Source: Streptomyces sp. CB01635
GTDB lineage: Bacteria; Actinomycetota; Actinomycetes; Streptomycetales; Streptomycetaceae
DNA length: 55,642 nt
Assembly: GCF_002803065.1 (NCBI RefSeq)
Contig: NZ_NNBL01000043.1
Location: 1-55,642, forward strand
Direction: 5' to 3'
Both the position numbers and the translations under genes were made by a program. Shown in pieces: positions 14,877 through 22,533 of this stretch. Numbering within the stretch: the stretch's first letter is position 1; every line of letters begins with the position of its first letter. The notes under the pieces were generated by a model, which was given only the letters and a program-made list of their open reading frames with translations, had not been told where the DNA came from and searched no databases.

Positions 14877-16124
14877 ATGACTGACGACAGGCCCGCATGG
14901 GCACGACGCATCGCTGCCGAGCGACAGGCACGCGACTGGTCACAGCGTGACGCGGTCAGGGCCCTGCGTGCGCACGCGCCCACGGAGCTGCCGGCAGACG
15001 ACAGCATGATTCGCCAGTGGAAGCGCTGGGAGTCTGGCCAGGCACCGAACGACTTCTATCAACCGATCATCGCGGCCGTGTTCGGCACGGTGACGCACGC
15101 CCTCTTCCCCGCGCCGTCTCGTCGGGACGGGGACAAGGAGATCTTGGCAGCGAGCGGAATGGAGACTCTGGAGATCGTGAGTCGCCTGAACCGGTCCGAC
15201 GTCGACAGCGCGACTCTCGATGCCCTCCGGATCACCACTGACCGCCTCTGCTCTGAGTACCCGTTCATGCCGAGCGGTCAGCTCCTCATCGAGGGGCGGC
15301 AGTGGCTTCGCCGCGTTGTCGACCTGCACACGAAGAGCCTCACGCTTGCCCAGCATCGCGAAGTGCTCGCACTGTCAGGTTGGCTCGCCCTACTGGTCGG
15401 CTGTGTCGAGTACGACTCAGGGGACCGTCACGCGGCGGAGTCGACGCGCCGCGCCGCTCTCTCGCTCGCGACGGAGTCCGACCATGGCGAGGTGGCCGGG
15501 TGGGCGCACGAGATGCGGGCGTGGTTCGCCCTCACGACCGGCGACTATCGCGGTGTCATCACGGCGGCACAGGCCGGAGCGGCGGCGGCACCGCACCATG
15601 GCGTGGCCGTGCAACTCGCGGGCCAGGAAGCCAAAGCGTGGGCACGACTCGGCGACCGCCGGCAGGTTGAGGTGGCCCTCGACAAGGGACGGCGACTCCT
15701 TGAGGGAATGCCGTATCCCGAGAACCTGGACAACCACTTCGTGGTGGACCCCGCCAAGTTCGACTTCTACTCGATGGACTGCTATCGGCTGGTCGGAGAG
15801 GACCAGCTCGCGCGGACGCTCGCAGAGGAGGTTCTGCGTGCCGGCACGGACTTCGACGGTACGGAGCGGTCCCCCATGCGGAACGCCGAAGCGCGGGTCA
15901 CCCTGGGGGTCGCCGCAGCGCGAGACGGCGACCTCGAACAAGCCCTCATCCATGGCGAGCGGGCGCTACAGGGGGACCGGCAGTCCGTCCCCTCCCTCAT
16001 CATGACCAGTCGAGAACTCGCGGCCGTCATGAGGCAGCGCTACAGCACCGAACCGGCTGCACAGGACTACCTGAACCACCTGCAAGACCTAGGCAGGGAG
16101 AAGCCGGGATTCCTCCCCTCCTGA
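14877..16124 (+). CDS. XRE-family HTH regulator with TPR-like C-terminus
   Basis: A 415-residue protein. The N-terminal Cro/CI HTH (RIAAERQARDWSQRDAVRALRAHA...DDSMIRQWKRWESG, about 9-55) is followed by helical repeats with TPR character to the end (HREVLALSGWLALLVGCVEYDSGD..., GVAAARDGDLEQALIHGERAL). Proteins of this design are common Streptomyces regulators and may sense peptides or partners through the TPR domain. I chose ATG 14877 because GAGGAGGG precedes it; an upstream ATG at 14784 lacks a good site. It follows the GntR gene on the same strand and ends at a strong hairpin. It may relieve repression to trigger excision and transfer, which is inference. Confidence 0.82.
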   Translation: MTDDRPAWARRIAAERQARDWSQRDAVRALRAHAPTELPADDSMIRQWKRWESGQAPNDFYQPIIAAVFGTVTHALFPAPSRRDGDKEILAASGMETLEIVSRLNRSDVDSATLDALRITTDRLCSEYPFMPSGQLLIEGRQWLRRVVDLHTKSLTLAQHREVLALSGWLALLVGCVEYDSGDRHAAESTRRAALSLATESDHGEVAGWAHEMRAWFALTTGDYRGVITAAQAGAAAAPHHGVAVQLAGQEAKAWARLGDRRQVEVALDKGRRLLEGMPYPENLDNHFVVDPAKFDFYSMDCYRLVGEDQLARTLAEEVLRAGTDFDGTERSPMRNAEARVTLGVAAARDGDLEQALIHGERALQGDRQSVPSLIMTSRELAAVMRQRYSTEPAAQDYLNHLQDLGREKPGFLPS

Positions 16125-16140
16125 GCGGCACGAACAGAAA

Positions 16141-16173
16141 ACGGGCGCGGCCTCAATTGGAGGCCGCGCCCGT
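16141..16173 (+). terminator. Terminator after the XRE-TPR gene
   Basis: Perfect 14-bp arms ACGGGCGCGGCCTC and complement around AATTG, followed by CTCTAAT. It lies 17 bases after the stop codon. The 131 bp from here to the PIN gene holds no gene. Confidence 0.85.
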
Positions 16174-16304
16174 CTCTAATATCTGTCCGCGGGCCGACAG
16201 CCGCCACCAAATATGCATTGCGTTAACCCTCACGGACCTCCACTCAGCTTTCCCACGCAACAGTTGAGCCTGACTCCAATCTGACAGGGAAAGCCGAACA
16301 TGAA

Positions 16305-17519
16305 TCAGCCGCCTCCACCCTCATCATCCACAATTAGAGTTGGAATGAAAGAAAGCAGGTCGCGGTTTTCTTCGCTGTAGTCCATCAGCAGCTTAGCGAC
16401 GAGGCTTTGCCCCTCCTCCGTCATTAGCTCATCAAGCGGACCGAAAACACGCTCAACAATAGGCCCCCACGTGTCGCGACGTTCCGGGGGTAGCGGCTTA
16501 GTAATCGTCCTATCAGTCAGGATCGTGGGCCGCTCAACTCCTGAAGTAGTCATCAGCACTCTGGTTTCCCAGATGCACGCAACGGGAACTACTCCAAAAT
16601 TTGGAACAAAGGACTGCGACACCCCCCACAGCAGCCACTCCACGTCCGCGATAAACCAGACGCTATCGTTGATCCTGTGGCCGGTTACGTTAGAAACTCC
16701 GAGAAGTTCAGCATCGGGAGGGGCCACCCATCGGCGGAAAGTCACCCTTTTGAGCTGCCCCTTACGATCGAGCTTGGAGAGGAGCGTTGCCTGCTGGTAA
16801 GCACCCGTCCGCATCAACTTGATCGCCAATTCACCGATCGTTTGAGACAACCCATTGAGCGCTGCAGATGTTTCCGCGCTCAACTCGCTGGCCTGAACCT
16901 CCTCGGTAAGCGCCGAAATCACAGCATCCATGTCTGGCAGTATCTTAATGCGATCCCCCATACCCTGAAGATCGGCGTCCATGGGGGCGGGCCAATCAAT
17001 CCCGTCACCAAAATCTTTAGAGTTTTTGGTGACGAAGTAAACTTGTTCGTGCGGATTTCTCCTCATGTAGTCGACCACGGAAAGCCAAATTGCTACATCC
17101 CTTGCACCCTCCTTCTTTTTCTCACCCTGCTTTTCCGTCAACTTCGCTGGCTTTTCGCCGTTAGCTTCTCGGACCAGAGCCTGAAGCGCCATTTCGCCAG
17201 TAGTGGGGATGAGATCGAATATCGCCTTGTACTGCCTCTCCCATCCTCCCTTTACCTCCTCAATGTCTAGGCCGCGATACGTTCCCTTAAACGCTGGCTC
17301 CAAGTCTGGGTGTCGACCGCGAACTCGCTTGACTGCGACTTCGGCCTTCTCGTAGGCATCTCGATACTCGATGACTTGTTGCGCAATCATTTCATGCAAC
17401 ACCATTTCTGGCACCGCAACCTTCGCCGTTCCGGAAGTCTTGATAATTCGCAACACATTGGCGTTACTCCCCTTCGGGTTCAACATTCGGACGGCGTTGG
17501 TGTCAAGAATCAGGATCAT
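16305..17519 (-). CDS. PIN-domain protein (DUF4935-like) with unknown C-terminal domain, AICE cargo
   Basis: A 404-residue protein. The N-terminal PIN nuclease fold has LILDTNAVRML (D6, N8), VPEMVLHEMIAQ (E38, E43), EGARDVAIWLSVVDYM (D141, D150) and VYFVTKNSKDF (N166, D169), giving a plausible acidic metal site. Residues about 230-404 form a domain I do not recognise (aromatic, beta-rich: HRINDSVWFIADVEWLLWG). Base composition is clearly lower in GC than the neighbours, with many A/T-ending codons, which points to separate acquisition. It starts at ATG 17519 behind AGGGGGGAG and has no antitoxin partner. An RNase or antiphage role is possible but unproven. Confidence 0.8.
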   Translation of the reverse strand: MILILDTNAVRMLNPKGSNANVLRIIKTSGTAKVAVPEMVLHEMIAQQVIEYRDAYEKAEVAVKRVRGRHPDLEPAFKGTYRGLDIEEVKGGWERQYKAIFDLIPTTGEMALQALVREANGEKPAKLTEKQGEKKKEGARDVAIWLSVVDYMRRNPHEQVYFVTKNSKDFGDGIDWPAPMDADLQGMGDRIKILPDMDAVISALTEEVQASELSAETSAALNGLSQTIGELAIKLMRTGAYQQATLLSKLDRKGQLKRVTFRRWVAPPDAELLGVSNVTGHRINDSVWFIADVEWLLWGVSQSFVPNFGVVPVACIWETRVLMTTSGVERPTILTDRTITKPLPPERRDTWGPIVERVFGPLDELMTEEGQSLVAKLLMDYSEENRDLLSFIPTLIVDDEGGGG

Positions 17520-17640
17520 TGGTCTCCCCCCTAAATACGCAGCGCCACCCATGGGGCCGTGGCCTTAGCCGCTCCATCGTGGCGCCTGTCGCCGCGTGGT
17601 GCCACGCCTTTGCTGATCTTGTCTCGACAGCAAGCCGGTT

Positions 17641-17660
17641 GTTGTCCTGTTCTTTGTCCA
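17641..17660 (+). promoter_or_regulatory. Candidate integrase arm-type site (right)
   Basis: GTTGTCCTGTTCTTTGTCCA, 18 of 20 identical to 2007-2026 in the same orientation, about 100 bp inside attR. The surrounding 17520-17757 stretch holds no gene I can support. Confidence 0.5.
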
Positions 17661-17757
17661 GTGCGCCGACGGCCGCCGTCGTTCGCCGCCGTACGCGCAC
17701 CCCTCCTGACCTGCCCCATGAACCCCTACGAACGCCCCTGTACGGCCATACGCACAG

Positions 17758-17810
17758 TTGGAAAGCGTGTTGGGGGCAACCCCTCACGAGTTCGAATCTC
17801 GTATCCTCCG
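17758..17810 (+). pseudogene. tRNA-Ser 3' half left at attR
   Basis: The first 53 bases of attR are the tRNA-Ser sequence from the anticodon loop to the discriminator. The 5' half is absent (upstream sequence is ...CGCACAG), so no functional tRNA can form. This is the original chromosomal 3' end, displaced by integration. Confidence 0.93.
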
Positions 17811-17849
17811 CCATTGCTCTCACCGGGCAATACGTCGAAGGGCCCCACC
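17758..17849 (+). repeat. attR, 92-bp direct repeat shared with attL
   Basis: Identical to 1879-1970. It continues into the original host terminator. Confidence 0.93.
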
Positions 17850-17873
17850 GCTTGCGGTGGGGCCCTTCGACGT
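17832..17873 (+). terminator. Original host terminator of tRNA-Ser, now at attR
   Basis: The same 18-bp stem as at 1953-1992 but with loop GCTTGC in place of TCAC. The loop difference separates the host copy (here) from the element copy (attL). Confidence 0.82.
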
Positions 17874-17915
17874 TCTGTGGTTGCGTAGCGGCTACTCGAC
17901 TGGGAGGTCCTTCAC

Positions 17916-18302
17916 ATGACCAGTAAGTTCACCGAGCTTGCGATCGACTGTGCCGACCCCGACACTCTCGCCCGGTTCTGGTGTTCCGTCCTCGGCTACG
18001 AGGTGCACGACCGGGAGGACGGGCTCGTCACCATCGGCTCCCCCGAGGTGCCCGAGGGCAAGGACCGCCTCGGCCCGGTGCCACCGGCGCTCACCTTCGC
18101 GCGCGTGCCCGAGGGCAAGGCCGTCAAGAACAGGCTCCACATCGACGTCAACCCGACCGACAGGGAGCAGGACGAAGAGGTCCGTCGCCTGCTCGACCTG
18201 GGTGCCCGGCACGTCGATGTCGGGCAGGGCGATGTGAGCTGGGTCCCACTTGCCGACCCGGAGGGGAACGAGTTCTGCGTCCTTGCGGGCCGCCGCCCCT
18301 GA
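17916..18302 (+). CDS. VOC-family (glyoxalase-like) protein
   Basis: A 128-residue two-module vicinal-oxygen-chelate fold. It begins FTELAIDCADPDTLARFWCSVLGYEV and ends WVPLADPEGNEFCVLAGRRP, with the central NRLHIDVNPTDRE, the pattern of Glyoxalase_6-type proteins. These bind metal or small ligands, including some antibiotics; the substrate cannot be told here. First host gene after attR, with GGGAGG upstream of ATG 17916. Confidence 0.9.
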   Translation: MTSKFTELAIDCADPDTLARFWCSVLGYEVHDREDGLVTIGSPEVPEGKDRLGPVPPALTFARVPEGKAVKNRLHIDVNPTDREQDEEVRRLLDLGARHVDVGQGDVSWVPLADPEGNEFCVLAGRRP

Positions 18303-18328
18303 CCGGAGCGCGCACGTCGCTTCCCGGC

Positions 18329-18802
18329 TCAGGGTTCGTCGGGGTTGGCGACGATGAGTTGTGCGGCCTCGGGGATGCTGTCGGGGCGTACGGCGCGGGC
18401 CATCGCGGCACGGGCCGCTTCGGGCTCCGATTCGGGAGGCACGACCAGGAGGACGAAGAGGTCCTCGTCGTCGCGGGTGACGAGTGCGGTGCCGTCACCG
18501 ACCTGGTGGGCGTCGAGATGCACGACCCGGTCGTCGATGATCAGGCGGGTCGGCAGCTCTTCCCAGGCGTCGGAGTCGAGGCCGACGCGCGTGATGGGGC
18601 CGAGGTGCGAGGTCAGCTCCGCGACCAGGGCGGGCAGTTCGGCCGTGATGTCGTGGGACCGGGGCCACCAGGCGCCGTCCAGGAGCCCTTCGCGGGACTG
18701 GGTGGTCTCCAGCCTCAGCGGGGCCGTTCCGGGTTCAGCCTCCGGATGGGGGGCGTCCGGCAGAAGCACTGGGGGCTGGTGGGGGGTGTCGGATTCAGCC
18801 AT
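18329..18802 (-). CDS. DUF5994 family protein
   Basis: A 157-residue soluble acidic protein of a Streptomyces family with unknown function. The segments LRLETTQSREGLLDGAWWPRSHDITAELPALVAEL and GPITRVGLDSDAWEELPTRLIIDDRVVHL are family hallmarks. The last 50 residues (LVVPPESEPEAARAAMARAV) are helical. It is transcribed divergently from the small membrane-protein gene at 18974, and the 171-bp gap presumably holds both promoters. Confidence 0.87.
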   Translation of the reverse strand: MAESDTPHQPPVLLPDAPHPEAEPGTAPLRLETTQSREGLLDGAWWPRSHDITAELPALVAELTSHLGPITRVGLDSDAWEELPTRLIIDDRVVHLDAHQVGDGTALVTRDDEDLFVLLVVPPESEPEAARAAMARAVRPDSIPEAAQLIVANPDEP

Positions 18803-18973
18803 GGTGGTTCGCCCGCCTCGGTCGTACGGCCGACGCCCACCGAGCGGCCGTGCCGATGTCGGGGCGTGCGTCGACCGGCGCGATGCCGTCGTAGCTTTAC
18901 GGTAACCCCGGGGGCCGCGGCCCGCCGCGGCCGGAGTTACGGTTAAAGCAGTGGAAAGCGGGAGGTGACGGCC

Positions 18974-19174
18974 ATGGAGGCGATCATCCTCATCGGCGCC
19001 ATCGTCCTCGTGACCCTCATGGGAATGCGCCTGATCCACCGGATCAACGCCCGGCACGACGCACACATCGCCTCGCACACCTTCAGCGATCCCATGCCGG
19101 GTGTCGGCAGACGGAGCCGCAAGAACCACCGGCGGATCCCCGACGACGCGTCCGGCCCGGTCGACCGCAGCTGA
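18974..19174 (+). CDS. Small single-pass membrane protein
   Basis: A 66-residue protein with one N-terminal helix (AIILIGAIVLVTLMGMRLI) and a basic cytoplasmic tail (VGRRSRKNHRRIPDD). I chose ATG 18974, with GGAGGTGA at proper spacing, over GTG 18965, which overlaps that site. Unknown function. Confidence 0.75.
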   Translation: MEAIILIGAIVLVTLMGMRLIHRINARHDAHIASHTFSDPMPGVGRRSRKNHRRIPDDASGPVDRS

Positions 19175-19193
19175 CAGGGACGACGCCCGTCCG

Positions 19194-20156
19194 TCATTCG
19201 TCCCGCCGTGGCGCCAGGTGTCCCACCACTTCCGTCAGGTCTCTCACCGCCTGTTCGATCTTCTGGCGGACGCTCTTCTGTTCGGTGACGATCGCCGCGA
19301 GCAGGAGGCCGGTGAGCGCGGCCGAGCCGTTGAGGGCCTGGAGGTTGACCATGACCTCGAAGAGGGTGTGGTGGGCGAACGGGCCGACGTGGTCGGTGGC
19401 CGCGGAGATCCCCAGTACGGACACGAACAGCACGCACGGCGCCGCTCCCGCGAGCTGGAAGCGCAGCGCCGCCCACGTGAGCAGCGGGAAGACGAGGAAG
19501 AGCAGGGCGAGTGGGCTTCTCGTGGCCAGGGGTGTGATGACGGCCGCGGTCACCAGCAGGGCCGCTGCCTCCGGCCACCGGCGGGTGTTCCAGGGGGGCC
19601 GGGCCCTGCTCAGCGCGATCAGCAGCGGGGTGCCGACGAGTACGCCCATGGCGTCGCCGGCCCACCACGCCGCCCACACCGTCCAGAACGCGCTCCACTC
19701 CAGACTGCCGCTGAGCACCAGCACGCACGTGCCCACGGTGGCGCTCAGCAGTATCGGCAGCAGTCCGCCCAGGAAGACCAGGGCGACCCCGTCCCGCAGC
19801 CGGTCCAGCTCGAGGCGGAAGCCCACCTTGCGCAGCAGCACGCAGGCACACATCGGGGCAAGGGTGTTCGCGGCGACGATCGCGAGGTCGGACAGGCGCA
19901 ACGGGTTGATCGAGTCGATGAGTAAGAAGGCGCCGAGCGCGATGCCCGGCCAGATCCGCAGGCCCATCCAGAGCAGACAGGTGACGGCGACGCCCGTCGG
20001 GAGCCAGAGCGGGGTGACGACCGCGCCTTCGAGGGCGATCCGCTGCCACAGGCCGAGCCGTCCGGTCGCGTAGTAGGCGGCGGCGACGGCGAGAATCCTC
20101 AACAGGGCCTCGGAGAGGCGTCGGAGTTCCTCGGTGCGCACCACTGGATCACACAA
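19194..20156 (-). CDS. Standalone MASE1-domain membrane protein
   Basis: About 320 residues with eight or so membrane helices and MASE1 hallmarks (YYATGRLGLWQRIALEGAVVTPLWLPTGVAV; WPGIALGAFL; WAAWWAGDAMGVLVGTPLLIAL). MASE1 is normally an N-terminal sensor fused to kinase, cyclase or PP2C output domains. Here only a short coiled-coil-like tail follows (EQKSVRQKIEQAVRDLTEVVGHL). The PP2C gene lies 50 bp upstream on the same strand, so sensor and output are probably split over two genes. The start is uncertain: TTG 20156, GTG 20144 or GTG 20141. Confidence 0.85.
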   Translation of the reverse strand: MCDPVVRTEELRRLSEALLRILAVAAAYYATGRLGLWQRIALEGAVVTPLWLPTGVAVTCLLWMGLRIWPGIALGAFLLIDSINPLRLSDLAIVAANTLAPMCACVLLRKVGFRLELDRLRDGVALVFLGGLLPILLSATVGTCVLVLSGSLEWSAFWTVWAAWWAGDAMGVLVGTPLLIALSRARPPWNTRRWPEAAALLVTAAVITPLATRSPLALLFLVFPLLTWAALRFQLAGAAPCVLFVSVLGISAATDHVGPFAHHTLFEVMVNLQALNGSAALTGLLLAAIVTEQKSVRQKIEQAVRDLTEVVGHLAPRRDE

Positions 20157-20206
20157 TCACTCCCGTTCCGTGGCGGAGCGTGACACGCGCTGCCGGGGGC
20201 CCGCTG

Positions 20207-21040
20207 TCACCCGGGCAGGACGGGTGGCGGGTCGTGGCACAGGACGAGTACCGCGGAGTCGTCCTGGTGGCCGGTGCAGTCGGCGACCTCCATCACCGCG
20301 GCGGCAAGTTCCGCGGCGTCGGCGCCCGCCCCGGCCGCGACGACCCGGGCCACGCGCTCCAGGCCCGCCTCGATCGGGAACGAGGGCCCTTCGACCACGC
20401 CGTCGGTGACCAGGACGTAAGCCCCCGCCGTCGAGAGGCGGTGCCGGGTGACCGGGTACTCGGACCCGGGCAGCATGCCGAGCGGCAGCCCGCCCTCGTC
20501 CGTCGAGACGCCGTACCGGCCGTCGACCGTGGCCCAGATGGCGGGGACGTGGCCCGCGCGGGCGGACTCAAGGACCCAGGTCGTCGGGTCGAAGCGGATG
20601 AAGCTGCAGGTGGCGAAGAGTTCGTGGCGCATCGACAGCAGCAGGTCGTTGGCCTGGGCGAGCGCCTCGCCCGGGTCCGGGGCGAAGGCGGCCACGGCGC
20701 GCAGGGCGATGCGGATCTGCCCCATGAAGGCGGCGGCCTCGACGTCGTGGCCCTGGACGTCCCCGATGGAGAACCCGAGGGCGCCGTCAGGGGTGGCGAA
20801 CCCGTCGTACCAGTCCCCGCCGATGTCCAGGCCGTGGCGGGCCGGCGAGTAGCAAGCGGCGGTCCGCAGTCCCGGCAGGGCGGGCAGCGAGACGGGGAGC
20901 ATTTCACGCTGGAGGGCTTCCGCCAGTTCGACCCGGGCGTGCTGGAGTTCCGCCCCGGCGCGTGCCTGTGCGGCAAGGCGGCCGAGCCTGGTCAGCAGGT
21001 CGTCGGCGCTCTCGGGCTGGCTGGGACGACGCTGCGTCAT
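20207..21040 (-). CDS. PP2C-family (SpoIIE-type) serine/threonine phosphatase
   Basis: A 277-residue protein. After a helical N-terminus (HARVELAEALQREMLPVSLPALPGL) comes the SpoIIE catalytic domain: ACYSPARHGLDIGGDWYDGF, GFSIGDVQGHDVEAAAFMGQ (metal-binding Asp) and TDGVVE...HQDDSAVLVL. Such phosphatases dephosphorylate anti-anti-sigma factors. Two SigF-type sigma genes occur about 14 kb away, but no direct link is visible. It is probably cotranscribed with the MASE1 gene downstream. Confidence 0.92.
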   Translation of the reverse strand: MTQRRPSQPESADDLLTRLGRLAAQARAGAELQHARVELAEALQREMLPVSLPALPGLRTAACYSPARHGLDIGGDWYDGFATPDGALGFSIGDVQGHDVEAAAFMGQIRIALRAVAAFAPDPGEALAQANDLLLSMRHELFATCSFIRFDPTTWVLESARAGHVPAIWATVDGRYGVSTDEGGLPLGMLPGSEYPVTRHRLSTAGAYVLVTDGVVEGPSFPIEAGLERVARVVAAGAGADAAELAAAVMEVADCTGHQDDSAVLVLCHDPPPVLPG

Positions 21041-21073
21041 GGACCGCTCCGGTTACGGAAAACCCCGGCTTCA

Positions 21074-21898
21074 TCATATTTGCGTGGCGTCTCCACCGCC
21101 GCTCAGCTCCTGGACCTCGCCGTACGTCGGTGCCACGGGGGCCACATCCCGGCCCGCCCGTACGCCGAGCGCCGCCGTGACCGCGGCGCCCAAGGCCGCG
21201 CGGAACAGGAGCGAGCCGAGGCTGACGCGGCGGACGCCCAGGGCGGCGAGCTCGGGGACGGTGGGGCCCGTGGGGGAGTAGAGGATGTTGAGGGGGATGC
21301 CGGACGGGCGCAGGTGCGCCACCAGTGCGGTGATCGCGGCCGGGTCGGTCAGGCCCGGTACGAAGACTCCGTCGGCGCCCGCCTGCCGGTAGGCGTCGAG
21401 CCGGCGGCGGGTCTCCGGCTCCGGCGCGGTCCGCGGGTCCGGAAGCCAGTACGTGTCCGTGCGGGCGTTGACGAACAGGTCCGGTACGGCGGCCTTGACC
21501 GCGGCGATCTTCGCCGCGTGGACGGGGGCCGGGGTGAGGGTGCCGTCGGCCCTGCCGTCCTCCAGATTGATCCCCACCGCGCCCGCCTGCGCCAGCTCAC
21601 GGGCGAGGCCGGCGACCTCGGCCGGGTCGTCGCCGAACCCGCCCTCCGCGTCCACGGACAGCAGGAACGCGTCCCCGCCCAGGCGGCGGGCCAGGCGCAG
21701 GGTCTCCTCGCGGGTGGCCGCGGCGCCGTCGGGCAGCCCGGCCGCGGCGGCCACGCCAAGGCTCGTCGTACCGATCGCGGTGAACCCCTGCCCGGCGAGC
21801 GCGGCGGCGGAGGCGTGGTCCCAGGCGTTGGGGAGGAGGAGGGGGCCGCCGGGGTCGTGGTGCAGGGCTTCGAAGGCTGCGCAGGCGGGCTGGTTCAT
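21074..21898 (-). CDS. Isocitrate lyase / PEP mutase family protein
   Basis: A 274-residue TIM-barrel enzyme of the ICL/PEPM superfamily. LLLPNAWDHASAAALAGQGFTAIGTTS at the N-terminus, LLSVDAEGGFGDDPAEV, VGINLEDG and VNARTDTYWL carry the Mg-binding Asp/Glu residues. The reaction is C-C or C-P bond lyase or mutase chemistry, and the exact substrate is not deducible. The catalytic KKCGH loop of true isocitrate lyases is absent. It overlaps the short upstream reading frame by 4 bases. Confidence 0.9.
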   Translation of the reverse strand: MNQPACAAFEALHHDPGGPLLLPNAWDHASAAALAGQGFTAIGTTSLGVAAAAGLPDGAAATREETLRLARRLGGDAFLLSVDAEGGFGDDPAEVAGLARELAQAGAVGINLEDGRADGTLTPAPVHAAKIAAVKAAVPDLFVNARTDTYWLPDPRTAPEPETRRRLDAYRQAGADGVFVPGLTDPAAITALVAHLRPSGIPLNILYSPTGPTVPELAALGVRRVSLGSLLFRAALGAAVTAALGVRAGRDVAPVAPTYGEVQELSGGGDATQI

Positions 21899-22053
21899 CG
21901 GGGGGTCGTCCCTTCGAGGGTGCCGGCCGCGAGGGCCACGCCTCCGGCGGGCGCCGCGGGCGCGACGGCCGGGACCGGGGCGGGAACGAGGCAGGGGTCC
22001 GCCGGCGCCCGGCGCATGTCCTCGTACCGGTTGAACCGGTATCGCTGTGTCAT
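21895..22053 (-). CDS. Short reading frame coupled to the PEPM-family gene
   Basis: 52 residues (MTQRYRFNRYEDMRRAPADP... then Ala/Pro-rich). It starts at ATG 22053 and overlaps the next start as ATGA, suggesting translational coupling. The Ala/Pro-rich composition means it could be a leader or a spurious frame. Confidence 0.4.
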   Translation of the reverse strand: MTQRYRFNRYEDMRRAPADPCLVPAPVPAVAPAAPAGGVALAAGTLEGTTPR

Positions 22054-22118
22054 GCAGCGCACGCTAGGCGCGGAACCGTTCGGCGCCGGCCGAAGCGTCC
22101 GGGAGCGGCGGGCGCCCC

Positions 22119-22445
22119 TCAGTCGTTGACCGCCGTAAGGAGCACCGCCGCGTCCGTGACCGCGCGCAGCCCGTGCCGTTCCTGCGGGAGCGCGTGGAGC
22201 CGGCCCTCGTGGAGCGTCACGTCGCCCGAGGCCGCTGTCAGTACGACCTCGCCCCGCAGCACCTGGAGTGTCGCGGCGGGAGGCGCGTTGTGCTCCTCCA
22301 GAACTTCGCCCGCCGTCAGGGCGATCACGCTTTGCCGGAGGGTCTCCTCGCGGAGCAGGAGGTGCGCGCTGCGGCCGTGGGGGGAGGTCCGGGCGGCGGC
22401 GACATGCTTGTCGGCGAGAGCGTTCAGGTCGTACGTCGTGGTCAT
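22119..22445 (-). CDS. Cupin-domain protein
   Basis: A 108-residue single-domain cupin. It has LRQSVIALTAGEVLEEHNAPPAATLQVLRGEVVLTAASGDVTLHEG and LHALPQERHGLRAVTDAAVLLT, the two cupin motifs with His/Glu residues, although the first motif has a single His. The small size suggests a sensor or isomerase-like protein; the ligand is unknown. Confidence 0.88.
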   Translation of the reverse strand: MTTTYDLNALADKHVAAARTSPHGRSAHLLLREETLRQSVIALTAGEVLEEHNAPPAATLQVLRGEVVLTAASGDVTLHEGRLHALPQERHGLRAVTDAAVLLTAVND

Positions 22446-22533
22446 GCTTCCAGCGTCCCCCGGGGACCCGGCCCCCGCCACAGGCACGAGACATCTCCCC
22501 GGTCCCGGACCCCGCCACAACCACGTGAAGCCC

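Larger units (their letters stand above)
1879..17849. mobile_element. Actinomycete integrative and conjugative element (AICE), about 15.9 kb, in tRNA-Ser(GGA)
   Basis: The boundaries are 92-bp perfect direct repeats (1879-1970 and 17758-17849, offset 15,879 bp). Both begin at the first base of the tRNA anticodon loop and span the tRNA 3' half and part of its terminator. The gene set is that of an AICE: tyrosine integrase and excisionase next to attL, a prim-pol/DUF3987 replication module, a single FtsK-like TraB for double-stranded transfer, SpdB-like spread proteins and a KorSA-like GntR repressor. All core genes look intact, so the element may still be functional. The only apparent cargo is the PIN-domain gene beside attR. 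Confidence 0.95.

Noticed and set aside
17758..17813. Second functional tRNA-Ser
   Set aside because: The 5' half is missing; it is only the att duplicate.
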